Numbered from the stretch's first letter, positions 1 to 8,192 are shown. The stretch: DNA of 64,000 bases from Alitiscatomonas aceti (GCF_025567195.1 NZ_JAOQJF010000006.1:62001-126000), one strand, 5' to 3'. Numbers and translations are program-made. The notes: generated from the letters alone by a model not told the origin.

Positions 1-253
1 GTCCAGGCAGGGCGTCATACTCTGCCAACAGCCCGATATGAGGGTGACCGCAGCCATATTCTGCCACAAAAGCGGTCTCCATCCCTGCCACGCCTCTTCT
101 GACTGTAAAACCGGCTTTTTCAAATATGTCCTCCAGGTATGCCGAAGATCTGTATTCTTTTAATCCAGTTTCCGCGTATCCCCATATCGTGTCGCTGATT
201 TCTCCAAGAAATTTCTCATTTGCTTTGATCCATATCATTCCCTCGCTGGTCAT
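1..253 (-). CDS. M20-family amidohydrolase (AbgB-like), 3' part outside window
   Basis: The first 84 codons of a metal-dependent amidohydrolase are present; the rest lies beyond the left edge. The segment ends in LLAEYDALPG, the block that carries the conserved Asp of AbgB/aminoacylase-type M20 peptidases, and it aligns by eye with the paralogue at 5045-6478 (WEYAELGYQE against WGYAETGLKE; GEYDALPG against AEYDALPG). The family hydrolyses N-acyl or aminobenzoyl amino acids. The ATG at 253 is chosen because the ATG at 260 runs into a stop and because an AAGGGGG ribosome site lies 11 bases upstream. It starts 18 bp after the antiporter gene ends, so the two should be cotranscribed and the antiporter may import the substrate. 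The substrate cannot be told from sequence. Confidence 0.85.
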   Translation of the reverse strand, partial: MTSEGMIWIKANEKFLGEISDTIWGYAETGLKEYRSSAYLEDIFEKAGFTVRRGVAGMETAFVAEYGCGHPHIGLLAEYDALPG

Positions 254-271
254 GTTCCATCTGTCCCCCTT

Positions 272-1696
272 CTATTTTTTCGCTTTTTTCCTAAAGAGTG
301 GCGTTATCATGGTTCCGTCTGTACGCGCAACACCAATTCCGGTAATTGCCAGTACAATTCCTGTCAGGGCGCACATCCACGTCAGAGGCATGTACATCCA
401 GTATTCTCCTGGCGTTATACCCAGAGTAGTTGTAATAAACGCTCCCGCCATTCCCCATGGGATCAGCGGAGCACTGATCGTTCCTGTATCCTCAAAGGTC
501 CTGGTAAGATTCTTTTTATGCAGGCCATATTCTTCGTAGATCGGACCTACCATTTCTCCCATAACGGGGTACGTTACATAATAAGTTACCGCGATCAGAA
601 TAAATACAGGATGCATGATCGTGCAAAGGATCATCAGTTGTCTGGGTGTCTTTGCAAAGCTTTTTACCTTTGAAAAAATCACCTCTACTGCCCCTGTGGC
701 CTTAATGGGAGCGCCAAATACGCCTGCTGCCAGAACCAGGCCCACGGTAGAAAGCATACTGCTGATTCCTCCGCGGTTTAAAAGTCCATCTACCAGTGCT
801 GTTCCTGTTTCCTGTTTATAACCAGAAACAACTGCTGCCATAGCCGAAGAAAGATCTGTCCCCTGACATACGATTGCCAGGACAATTGCAGATGCAATTC
901 CAGCTGCAAATGTAGGCAAACATGGTTTTTTCATTAATATTAAAATTAGAACAATGATCGGAGGAACAACCATGATCGGGTTTATTACAAAGTTTGCCTG
1001 AAGAGTATCTAAAATAACTGTATATTCTTCGTTCTGGATCGTACCGCCGCCAAACTGCATTCCTAAAATCAGATAAAGAACCAGGGATACGATATAACCT
1101 GGAACTGTTGTATATAGCATGTGGCGGATATGTTCTGTTAATTCTACGTTGCAGGAGGCTGCTGCCACGATTGTAGAATCTGATAACGGGGACATCTTAT
1201 CTCCAAAAAAGGATCCCACTACAATCGCCCCTGCCACATAAGGAAGGGGAATACCAAGACCGAGGGCTACGCCCATAAGCGCTACTCCAAGAGTAGACAA
1301 TGTTCCCCACGATGTTCCAGAAGCCACAGACATAACAGAACAGGTGATACATGTGAGCACCAGAAAAAATCTGGGGTTCATGATCTTCATACCATAGTAC
1401 ATGATCGTTGGTATCGTTCCCGAGATCATCCAGGCCCCCACCAGCATTCCAATCTCCATCAGAATGATTACAGGAACTCCCATCTGTCTAATTCCTATGG
1501 AGATCTGCTCTTCAATTTTGTTCCAGCTGGTTCCGCAGAAAAGAACCGCAATTATGCTGACTGCTGTTGATGAAATAAATAAAACCAGCGTCGTGTCCAG
1601 CTTCAAAAACAGCTTTCCTATAATGATCACTAGTAAGGCCACTCCTACCATAAGCAGCGCCTTTTGTACACTTACCTTCTCTTTTGCTTCCTGCAT
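272..1696 (-). CDS. NhaC-type Na+/H+ antiporter family transporter
   Basis: An integral membrane protein of 474 residues with about twelve hydrophobic segments. The Ser/Thr/Gly-rich block SVASGTSWGTLSTLGVALMG and the later GDKMSPLSDSTIVAA segment are hallmarks of the NhaC antiporter family, whose members exchange Na+ for protons or, in divergent branches, Na+ and an organic substrate (malate/lactate, amino acids). The open frame runs back to 1861, but the ATG at 1696 has an AAAGGA site 9 bases upstream and gives the usual family length; the longer N-terminus is not hydrophobic and covers the sigma-54 promoter. It is followed by an M20 amidohydrolase 18 bp downstream, so import of an N-acylated amino acid is a reasonable inference, not shown. 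Confidence 0.88.
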   Translation of the reverse strand: MQEAKEKVSVQKALLMVGVALLVIIIGKLFLKLDTTLVLFISSTAVSIIAVLFCGTSWNKIEEQISIGIRQMGVPVIILMEIGMLVGAWMISGTIPTIMYYGMKIMNPRFFLVLTCITCSVMSVASGTSWGTLSTLGVALMGVALGLGIPLPYVAGAIVVGSFFGDKMSPLSDSTIVAAASCNVELTEHIRHMLYTTVPGYIVSLVLYLILGMQFGGGTIQNEEYTVILDTLQANFVINPIMVVPPIIVLILILMKKPCLPTFAAGIASAIVLAIVCQGTDLSSAMAAVVSGYKQETGTALVDGLLNRGGISSMLSTVGLVLAAGVFGAPIKATGAVEVIFSKVKSFAKTPRQLMILCTIMHPVFILIAVTYYVTYPVMGEMVGPIYEEYGLHKKNLTRTFEDTGTISAPLIPWGMAGAFITTTLGITPGEYWMYMPLTWMCALTGIVLAITGIGVARTDGTMITPLFRKKAKK

Positions 1697-1797
1697 AGTA
1701 ACCCATCCTTTCTTTTGAATCCTTCCCATTGTCAGACAATACAGATGTCCTCCTTTTTCCACCTGCTTTATAGTGCCTGCTGCTAATCTAAAATACA

Positions 1798-1812
1798 GCA
1801 ATTCCCATGCCA
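1798..1812 (-). promoter_or_regulatory. Sigma-54 (-24/-12) promoter of the NhaC-M20 operon
   Basis: On the minus strand the sequence reads TTGGCATGGGAATTGCTG, a close match to the sigma-54 consensus TGGCAC-N5-TTGCW. GG and GC are separated by exactly ten bases. Transcription should start near 1786, leaving a leader of about 90 nt before the ATG at 1696. The neighbouring gene encodes a sigma-54 activator and rpoN is present at 50.9-52.3 kb, so the promoter is well supported by context. Confidence 0.82.
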
Positions 1813-1881
1813 AGCCATTTTCATTATATCTGTTTCCTGCCTCTATCTTTATTTTCGACATTTTCAGATATTTTTACGCGC

Positions 1882-1922
1882 AAAAAATGGTTTAATTGAT
1901 TGCAAAAACCAATTAAACCATT
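1882..1922 (-). terminator. Inverted repeat: terminator of the activator gene and possible activator site
   Basis: Perfect 13-bp arms (AATGGTTTAATTG at 1886-1898, CAATTAAACCATT at 1910-1922) surround an 11-base loop. On the minus strand a run of six T follows, so it can end transcription of the sigma-54 activator, whose stop is at 1945. The palindrome is AT-rich, not GC-rich, and sits about 75-110 bp upstream of the -24 element, the usual distance of an enhancer-binding protein site. It may serve both functions. Confidence 0.6.
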
Positions 1923-1944
1923 TTATTAATCCATTTATGTCTAT

Positions 1945-3954
1945 TTATATCTTTTTCCTTCCCAGTTTCTCTCTTCCACCTTCTGAAATCTGTGTGCCTC
2001 CACGACCTTTATATATCTCAACAAGCCCTGCTGATTTCATTTGTTCCAGACACTGGCGAAGCTCTGCTTCTGTCAGAAAAACCCCATACTCCTTTATTTT
2101 CTCTGCCAGCCCTTTCCTTCCAATCTTTTTCCCCTCTTTTCTATACCAGTCCAGACATTCAAGGATCACTGTTTCTGTTTCCACTCCGGCAACCGGATCA
2201 TCTCCACTCTTCTTTCCATTTCTCATCATATATTCTGGAAAATCAGAAGCATGAATATTCTCCCCTTCCAGGATAGAAAGATAAGAAACCACGTTCTGGA
2301 GTTCCCGAACATTTCCAGGCCAGTCATATTGTTCCATAAACCGTATTGCGTCCTGGTGAATATTTTTTTTAATCCTGTTCTTTTTAAAAAAGTGAAGAAG
2401 CATGTCCGATATATCCCCAGGTCTTTCACGCAGCGGAACTGTCTGGAGAATCAGGGTATTCAAACGGTAATAAAGATCTAATCGGAATTTTTTCTCCTCT
2501 ACCAGCTTTTGAAGATTACAGTTGGTTGCGGATATGATCCGTACATCAATAGGAATCACCTGACTTCCTCCAACCCGTACCACCTCCTGTTCCTGAAGTA
2601 CCCTAAGAATTTTAGCCTGGAGATTCAGAGAAATATCTCCGATTTCATCCATGAATAAAGTTCCTCCACTTGCCATCTCAAAAATCCCAGCCCGGCCTTT
2701 TTTACTGGCTCCTGTGAAAGCTCCCTCCTGGTATCCAAATAACTCGCTTTCCAGAAGTGAATCTGCCAGGGCAGCACAATTAAACGCAATAAAGGGGCCA
2801 TTTTTTCTTTGGGATGCTTGATGGACCGCCTGGGCCAGCAACTCCTTTCCCGTTCCACTTTCTCCCTGGATCAGTACTGGGAAGTCTGTATTGGCAAACC
2901 TTGCTGCCTTGTTTTTCAAAGCCTCCATCGCCCTGCTGGAACCTATTATATCGCTGAAGCTGTATTTTAATTCACTTCTGCCACTTTTCTCTCCCCCATA
3001 TTTTGCATAAAGAACCCGGATTCTTTCAAAATTTTTAATAGTCAGAAGGCTGCTTTCCAAGGCTCCTTTAGAAAAATATCTCCATGTAACCAGATATTTT
3101 TTCCCACCTCTCAGCAGAAGCACATCTTCTATATCCTGTTTAGTTCTGGACACCATCTCCAGTTCCGGGATCAGGTTATAAATATTTCTCTGAAGTGTGT
3201 ATGTATATGACCTCCCCGAAAACTCCTGGGCCATCGAATTCAGCAGGACAATTTCCTTTTTCTCATCCAGAAAAAAAGCCGCTTCTGGTATTCCCTCAAG
3301 AAACTGCCGGAGATTTAATCCTGATCCATGTCCATTCCTTGTGAGTTCCGCGATTCCCCGGTTTACAGAGATCACATTTTTTCCATATGCAAAAATCCTT
3401 TCAATCGTCTCACTCTGAAGACAGTCCAGACGGCTAAAAATCTCAATAAGTGTCAAAGGATCCGGGCGGCGTTCTCCTATATCAATGATTCTTTTTATAT
3501 ACGGCGGTACAATGGCTAATTCGTTGGGGGTAATTGCCAGAGTAATATCCGAATAGTCCTCTGCACAGCCTGGATAATACGGAATCAGTTCAATATTCTT
3601 CACATCCAGGGCATACAAAAGGGCCACCGTCTCCATTGCAAATTCGCGTGTGTGATTTACAACAATCGCCCTTGACTCCCCTTCTGTTCCCATTAAACGG
3701 TCATAAGTATCCCTCGGGATTGTCAGATTTAAAACGATGATCTCCGTCCCCTCCATAAGGAATGGGGCAATCCACTTGGCAACCTCATCGCTGATCGCAA
3801 CCACCAAATCACAGTTGATTCCACTAATGGAATTCTCACTGACTACCAGCAGGCTTACGTCCGCATATTCCCCAATCAATTCGGTCAATTGAATCCTTAT
3901 GGTTTCCGATACCCGCCTGCGGGTACATGCAATTATTACCTTTTTTCTCGTCAA
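1945..3954 (-). CDS. Sigma-54-dependent transcriptional activator with PrpR-type sensor domain
   Basis: An enhancer-binding protein of 669 residues. Residues about 1-195 match the PrpR N-terminal sensor fold, about 215-310 look like a PAS domain, and about 332-570 form the AAA+ domain. Walker A is GESGTGKE (364-371), the sigma-54 contact loop GAFTGA is at 411-416 and Walker B is GGTLFMDEIGD (430-440). The C-terminus looks like a winged helix instead of the common Fis helix. The start is a TTG with GGGGAGG 10 bases upstream, inside the end of the LysR gene; only 2 bp separate the two genes, so they may be cotranscribed. It probably drives the sigma-54 promoter of the antiporter-M20 operon in response to a small organic ligand; the ligand is unknown. 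Confidence 0.9.
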   Translation of the reverse strand: MTRKKVIIACTRRRVSETIRIQLTELIGEYADVSLLVVSENSISGINCDLVVAISDEVAKWIAPFLMEGTEIIVLNLTIPRDTYDRLMGTEGESRAIVVNHTREFAMETVALLYALDVKNIELIPYYPGCAEDYSDITLAITPNELAIVPPYIKRIIDIGERRPDPLTLIEIFSRLDCLQSETIERIFAYGKNVISVNRGIAELTRNGHGSGLNLRQFLEGIPEAAFFLDEKKEIVLLNSMAQEFSGRSYTYTLQRNIYNLIPELEMVSRTKQDIEDVLLLRGGKKYLVTWRYFSKGALESSLLTIKNFERIRVLYAKYGGEKSGRSELKYSFSDIIGSSRAMEALKNKAARFANTDFPVLIQGESGTGKELLAQAVHQASQRKNGPFIAFNCAALADSLLESELFGYQEGAFTGASKKGRAGIFEMASGGTLFMDEIGDISLNLQAKILRVLQEQEVVRVGGSQVIPIDVRIISATNCNLQKLVEEKKFRLDLYYRLNTLILQTVPLRERPGDISDMLLHFFKKNRIKKNIHQDAIRFMEQYDWPGNVRELQNVVSYLSILEGENIHASDFPEYMMRNGKKSGDDPVAGVETETVILECLDWYRKEGKKIGRKGLAEKIKEYGVFLTEAELRQCLEQMKSAGLVEIYKGRGGTQISEGGREKLGRKKI

Positions 3955-3956
3955 CT

Positions 3957-4871
3957 TCAGCCATCCTCCCCAAAATGCTCCCGTATCCGCTCCTTCAGAT
4001 GCCGCACATACGCCTCGCCTGTTTCTCCTAATCCCCGGTCCCGGGAGTATATATAGCTTAAGACCAGCGGATCAAAAGGCAGAGGCACCGTTACCACGCC
4101 GTTGGCCTCATTGTACTCCCTGGAATGGGGGAACACCAGGCTGAAGGCATTGGTACTGGCCACAAGAGAAATCCTGGAAACGCTGGATTCCACCAGGATC
4201 AGCTTATCCGGATTCACCACACTGGACCAGGGCGTCCAGTTCAGGTTTCCCCCGTTTCCATCTATATAGGCTGCATAGGGATAGTTTTTCAATTTTGAAA
4301 AGTCAAAGGGAGTTTCCTTTAAAAGGGGATGGTCCTTGGACAGCTGTACGGCAAAGACCGCCTTTGCCACATCCCGATACTCCAGGTGGAACAGACTGCA
4401 GTACCGGTTGAAATCCGCGTAATGGCCCCTGGTATCGATGGTAACCACCAGATCGCAGAGATCCTGGTGCAAAAGCTCCAGCATCTTTCTCCCGGTGCCT
4501 GCCGCACAGGACAGATCGATCTTATCATACCCCTGGTAATCCCGGCATAGATCCTGGAAGGCTTCAAAGGCCGGATGGTACATGGGATAGACCAGCCGGA
4601 ACCGGCAGGAGGTCCCTTCCTCTTTTCCCGCGTCAGCGATCCCCTTTAAGTGTCCCATGATCACCGACGCTTCCTTCTCCAGCCTGGCTCCGGCAGGCGT
4701 CAGCTTCATTCCGGCAGAAGTCCGCTCAAAGATCGGGAAGCCCAGCTCCTGTTCCAGGTTTTTTATGGCGCTGCTCAGGTTTGGCTGGGACAGGAACAGA
4801 TTTTTTGCTGCCCTGGACGCAGAGCCGCACCGGGCGATCTCCAGAACGTATTGAAGCTGCTGTATGGTCAT
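3957..4871 (-). CDS. LysR-family transcriptional regulator
   Basis: A 304-residue regulator of normal LysR length. The N-terminal helix-turn-helix is clear (residues about 3-60, with SASRAAKNLFLSQPNLSSAI and a following LEQELGFPIFER), and a periplasmic-binding-protein-like effector domain fills the rest. It is divergent from the M20-DUF5058 operon at 5045, the classic layout for a LysR protein controlling its neighbour. A perfect palindrome at 4940-4959 between the two start points is the likely binding site. Its gene also runs directly into the sigma-54 activator gene, so one regulator may influence both amidohydrolase loci. GGAGGGGG precedes the ATG at 4871. Confidence 0.92.
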   Translation of the reverse strand: MTIQQLQYVLEIARCGSASRAAKNLFLSQPNLSSAIKNLEQELGFPIFERTSAGMKLTPAGARLEKEASVIMGHLKGIADAGKEEGTSCRFRLVYPMYHPAFEAFQDLCRDYQGYDKIDLSCAAGTGRKMLELLHQDLCDLVVTIDTRGHYADFNRYCSLFHLEYRDVAKAVFAVQLSKDHPLLKETPFDFSKLKNYPYAAYIDGNGGNLNWTPWSSVVNPDKLILVESSVSRISLVASTNAFSLVFPHSREYNEANGVVTVPLPFDPLVLSYIYSRDRGLGETGEAYVRHLKERIREHFGEDG

Positions 4872-4902
4872 GATGCATTCCCCCTCCTTTTTGCTGTTCT
4901 CT

Positions 4903-4931
4903 ATTATATCTCTTCTTCACTTTAAAGTCCA
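4903..4931 (-). promoter_or_regulatory. Sigma-A promoter for the LysR gene
   Basis: On the minus strand TGGACT (4926-4931) and TATAAT (4903-4908) are spaced by 17 bp, about 30 bp upstream of the LysR start codon. Confidence 0.6.
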
Positions 4932-4939
4932 TCGCTGGA

Positions 4940-4959
4940 ATTTATAGCCGCCTATAAAT
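4940..4959. promoter_or_regulatory. Probable LysR operator palindrome
   Basis: ATTTATAGCCGCCTATAAAT is a perfect 8-bp inverted repeat with a 4-bp centre. It contains the T-N11-A pattern of LysR sites and lies between the two divergent promoters, immediately upstream of the -35 element of the M20 operon. Confidence 0.65.
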
Positions 4960-4968
4960 AAAACATAT

Positions 4969-4997
4969 TTGTGATATATCCATCCAGACAGTATACT
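4969..4997 (+). promoter_or_regulatory. Sigma-A promoter of the M20-DUF5058 operon
   Basis: TTGTGA (4969-4974) and TATACT (4992-4997) are spaced by 17 bp, 47 bp upstream of the ATG at 5045. The LysR palindrome lies just upstream of the -35 element. Confidence 0.65.
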
Positions 4998-5044
4998 TAT
5001 ACCCAAAATGGCACAATGCTTTACAGGAATTGGAGGTTGTTCTT

Positions 5045-6478
5045 ATGGATAATGCACAAATCATCCGCAATGCTGTCCGTGAAAAGGCACAGATTATCAC
5101 CGGGCTCAACCGGTCCGTATGGGAATATGCCGAACTGGGCTACCAGGAAACGAAAAGCGCGGCGGCCATCATAAAAGCCCTGGAGGACGACGGCTTTACA
5201 GTAACTAAGGAGCTGGCCGGGATCCCTACGGCGTTTAAAGCCGTCTGGGGAAGCGGTTCTCCCGTGGTCGGCATCCTGGGCGAATACGATGCCCTTCCTG
5301 GCCTGAGCCAGAAGGCCGGCGTTGCCGCGCCGGAGCCGGACGAGGGGCATACCACCGGACACGGCTGCGGCCACTGCGCCCTGGGAGCCGGAGCCGTGGG
5401 AGCCGCCATGGCTGCAAAGGCGTATCTGGAGCAGAGCAAAAAGCCCGGCACTCTGGTATTTTTCGGCTGTCCCGCAGAGGAGCAGGGCTTCGGAAAGGGC
5501 TTTATGGCCAAGGCCCGCTGCTTCGACGGAGTGGACATGATGTTCACCTGGCATCCGGCAGACCAGAACGTTCCCATGGGGACCCGCATGGTAGCCAACT
5601 ATAAGGTCCGCTTTGACTTCACCGGCATTTCCGCCCATGCGGGCGCAGCCCCGGAAAAAGGCCGGAGCGCCCTGGACGCCTGCGAGCTGATGAATGTGGG
5701 CGTCAATTACATGAGAGAGCATGTGATCAGCGATGCCAGGATCCATTACGCCTATCTGGACAACGGCGGCGAAGCTCCCAACGTGGTCCAGGACCATGCC
5801 TCCCTGCTGTATTTTATGCGCGCTCCTAAGCTGGCCCAGAGCAGCGAGATCCTGGCCCGGATCAAAAAGATCGCCCAGGGAGCGGCTCTTATGACTGAGA
5901 CCGAGGTCAAGGTCAGAGTCCTGGGCGGCTTAAGCGACGTGATCCCCAACCCCACCGCCTTCCAGGTGCTTTCCGATGCCTATGTGGAAATGGGAGGCCC
6001 CGAATTTGACGAGGAGGATTACGCCATTGCCAGAAAATTCCTGGCCATCCTGCCGGAGGACGCCAAAAAGGCTATGGTACAGAAGATGGCTGTCCTCCAC
6101 AAAATGACGCCGGAAGAGTTTGAAAAGCGGCCCTTAAATTCCGTTGTGATCCCTTACAGCCCCCTGATGCGCCAGAAGGTGCTGACCGCCTCCAGCGACG
6201 TGGGCGATGTAAGCTACCTGGTTCCCACCGCCCAGCTTACCGCCTCCGCAGCCATCCCCGGCACCGGACACCACACCTGGCAGTACACCGCCCAGGTGGG
6301 CACCTCCATCGGCGGAAAAGCCTGTCTTGCAGCCGCAAAGGCCATTGGACTGGCTTGCACCAGGATCTTTGACGACCCGGCCCTGGCTGACCAGGCCAAA
6401 AAGGAGCTGCTGGAGGAGACCGGCGGCGTTTACGTATCCCCGATCCCCGACGACCTTACCTATGTGGACGCCATGTAA
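5045..6478 (+). CDS. M20-family amidohydrolase (p-aminobenzoyl-glutamate hydrolase B-like)
   Basis: A 477-residue cytoplasmic metallo-amidohydrolase close in length to E. coli AbgB. The metal-binding blocks are visible: GEYDALPG (79-86), GHGCGH (105-110) and AEEQG (144-148), followed by a Trp-His pair (FTWHPAD) and a C-terminal GTGHHTWQYTAQVG block. AbgB-type enzymes remove the acyl or aminobenzoyl group from an N-acyl amino acid, often glutamate. The ATG at 5045 has GGAGG 8 bases upstream; a TTG at 5030 overlaps that site and is rejected. It heads an operon with two membrane proteins (spacings 16 and 17 bp) and is a paralogue of the cut gene at the left edge. Substrate unknown. Confidence 0.92.
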   Translation: MDNAQIIRNAVREKAQIITGLNRSVWEYAELGYQETKSAAAIIKALEDDGFTVTKELAGIPTAFKAVWGSGSPVVGILGEYDALPGLSQKAGVAAPEPDEGHTTGHGCGHCALGAGAVGAAMAAKAYLEQSKKPGTLVFFGCPAEEQGFGKGFMAKARCFDGVDMMFTWHPADQNVPMGTRMVANYKVRFDFTGISAHAGAAPEKGRSALDACELMNVGVNYMREHVISDARIHYAYLDNGGEAPNVVQDHASLLYFMRAPKLAQSSEILARIKKIAQGAALMTETEVKVRVLGGLSDVIPNPTAFQVLSDAYVEMGGPEFDEEDYAIARKFLAILPEDAKKAMVQKMAVLHKMTPEEFEKRPLNSVVIPYSPLMRQKVLTASSDVGDVSYLVPTAQLTASAAIPGTGHHTWQYTAQVGTSIGGKACLAAAKAIGLACTRIFDDPALADQAKKELLEETGGVYVSPIPDDLTYVDAM

Positions 6479-6494
6479 TGAAGGAGGAACACAG

Positions 6495-7214
6495 ATGACC
6501 TTTAATGAAATCATGAACAGTCCCCTGCTCTACGGACTAGTGGGGCTGGGAATCGCCTATATTATCCTGTTTTGTCTGATCACGCTGAAAAAAGCCTACA
6601 AACACGCCCTGGAGCTGGGGATCACCAAAGAAAAGCTCAAACTGGTGATCACCTCCTCCGCCATTTATTCTGTCGTTCCGTCCATTTCCATCGTCATCGG
6701 CCTTTTCAGCCTGGCGTCGGTCCTGGGCGTGCCCTGGTCCTGGTTCCGCCTTTCCGTGGTGGGCTCTGTCACATACGAGCTGATGGCAGCCGACATGGTG
6801 GCCACCGGAACCGGCTATGAGTCCGTGGCAGCCTTAAACGCCGCCGGAGATGCCTCTGTGGTCGGCACCGTTATGTTCGTTATGAGCATCTGCATCATGG
6901 GCGGCCTCATTGCCATCCTTTTATTCGGCAAGCGAATCCAGATGGGGCTGACCAAGGCCAGAAGCAAGCACGGAGAACTGGGGGCCCTGATCACCGGCGT
7001 TCTTTCCCTGGCCATCATCGAGGCCTTCCTTCCCATGCAGTTAATGAAGGGCAAGGTACACCTGGCCGTTGTATTTACGTCCTGCATCATCGTTCTGATC
7101 CATTTACAGATCATCAAGCGGTTCAAATGTCTGTGGCTCAGGAACTTTGTCATGGCAAACACCCTGCTCCTGGGCATGGCGTCCTCGCTGGTCTGGATCA
7201 AGATACTTGGTTAA
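6495..7214 (+). CDS. DUF5058 family membrane protein
   Basis: A 239-residue integral membrane protein with about six hydrophobic segments. The length, the N-terminal NSPLLYGLVGLGIAYIILFC helix and the conserved polar stretch around ELMAADMVATGTGYE match my recollection of the DUF5058 family. No function is known to me. AAGGAGG precedes the ATG at 6495. It lies between an M20 amidohydrolase and a second small membrane protein of the same size, so the two membrane proteins may form one transporter that brings in the hydrolase substrate. Charged and hydroxyl residues inside the second loop/helix region would fit a transport role, but this is inference. Confidence 0.75.
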   Translation: MTFNEIMNSPLLYGLVGLGIAYIILFCLITLKKAYKHALELGITKEKLKLVITSSAIYSVVPSISIVIGLFSLASVLGVPWSWFRLSVVGSVTYELMAADMVATGTGYESVAALNAAGDASVVGTVMFVMSICIMGGLIAILLFGKRIQMGLTKARSKHGELGALITGVLSLAIIEAFLPMQLMKGKVHLAVVFTSCIIVLIHLQIIKRFKCLWLRNFVMANTLLLGMASSLVWIKILG

Positions 7215-7231
7215 TTTAGGAGGAACACAAT

Positions 7232-7945
7232 ATGGATAAAAAATACGAAGACAGTATTCACCGGACCGGACGGATCGGCATCATCATCGGGATCATACTC
7301 ATGCTGGGGATCCCGGCGGTCATTTCCAGCGTATACGACGTATGGCCGGAAAGCGCGGCCCAGGTCATCACCGCAGGCAGCGGCCTGCTGGCCGTGTTCA
7401 TTCCCACCTGTATCGCCGAGGTATTCAGCTATACCCCGATCCTGGGCTCCTCCGCGTATATCACCTTTCTGACAGGCAATGTCATGAACCTGAAGGTCCC
7501 CGTTGTGGTAAATGCCCAGATCATGTCCGACACAGCCTCCGGTACAGAAGAAGGAGACGCAGTGGCCACCATCGGCGTAGCCGTGTCCTCCATCGTCACC
7601 ACCCTGATCATCGCCGGCGGCGTGCTGCTCCTGGTGCCCTTACGTCCCATCCTCACTAGCCCCACGGTGCAGACGGCCACCACCTATCTGCTCCCGGCTC
7701 TGTTCGGCGGCATCTTTTTAAGCTTCGTGAACAACGACTGCGGCGACTATGTTGCCAAAGGAAAGCCGCTGACCATGATCCTCCCGCTCTTAGTGGTGTT
7801 CGGCGTCAACGCCGTGTTCCCTCTGGCAGGAATGGAGGGCTTTGTGGTGCTGATCTGTATGGTCCTCACGGTACTCTGCGCCGTTGTGCTCTATAAGGCC
7901 GGGATCATTAAGATGACTCCAAAGGAAAAGAAGAAAAAAGCCTGA
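7232..7945 (+). CDS. Integral membrane protein, probable partner of DUF5058
   Basis: A 237-residue protein with about six membrane helices and a Lys-rich C-terminal tail (TPKEKKKKA). I do not recognise the family with confidence. Notable polar segments are IMSDTASGTEEGDAVATIG and SFVNNDCGDYVAKG, both next to hydrophobic helices, as expected for a substrate path. The gene starts 17 bp after DUF5058 with its own GGAGG and ends 6 bp before a strong terminator, so it closes the operon. Equal size, immediate linkage and shared hydrolase context suggest that it and DUF5058 form a two-subunit carrier for an N-acyl amino acid or short peptide. Confidence 0.7.
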   Translation: MDKKYEDSIHRTGRIGIIIGIILMLGIPAVISSVYDVWPESAAQVITAGSGLLAVFIPTCIAEVFSYTPILGSSAYITFLTGNVMNLKVPVVVNAQIMSDTASGTEEGDAVATIGVAVSSIVTTLIIAGGVLLLVPLRPILTSPTVQTATTYLLPALFGGIFLSFVNNDCGDYVAKGKPLTMILPLLVVFGVNAVFPLAGMEGFVVLICMVLTVLCAVVLYKAGIIKMTPKEKKKKA

Positions 7946-7951
7946 TGCAAA

Positions 7952-8003
7952 AGGGGCTGTTGTAAAGCCGAATCCGCGCTTTTACAACAGCCCCTCTTTT
8001 TTA
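7952..8003. terminator. Bidirectional intrinsic terminator
   Basis: Perfect 15-bp arms (AGGGGCTGTTGTAAA at 7952-7966 and TTTACAACAGCCCCT at 7981-7995) are followed by six T on the plus strand and TTTTGC on the minus strand. It separates two convergent operons. Confidence 0.92.
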
Positions 8004-8192
8004 TTCCTTTTTCTCGGGCTTACGCAGGCCCCTGGTATTTTTCTCCACCAGCCGCCTGGTCACCATGACCATATGGCCGCAGCCCAGGCATTTCAGCCGG
8101 AAGTCTGCGCCCACCCTCAGGACCTCCCATTCCTGGCTTCCGCAGGGATGGGGCTTTTTTAATTTGACGATATCTCCTACTTCATACTCCAT
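8001..8192 (-). CDS. DUF951 domain protein
   Basis: A 63-residue protein of DUF951 type, common in Bacillota. The N-terminus MEYEVGDIVKLKKPHPCGS and the later CLGCGH supply three cysteines and suggest a small zinc-binding beta fold; function is unknown. The ATG at 8192 is chosen over an upstream in-frame start at 8261 because GGGAGGG lies 5 bases before it and because the longer form would overlap the aldo/keto reductase gene. It is the last gene of a minus-strand cluster, 31 bp after the reductase. Confidence 0.85.
   Translation of the reverse strand: MEYEVGDIVKLKKPHPCGSQEWEVLRVGADFRLKCLGCGHMVMVTRRLVEKNTRGLRKPEKKE

Noticed and set aside
1697..1861. N-terminal extension of the NhaC-type gene
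   Set aside because: The extension is not hydrophobic and covers the sigma-54 promoter; the ATG at 1696 has a proper ribosome site.
5021..5797. 258-codon minus-strand ORF opposite the M20 hydrolase
   Set aside because: It mirrors the codon pattern of the strong M20 gene, has no ribosome site or family motifs, and is a GC-rich antisense frame.
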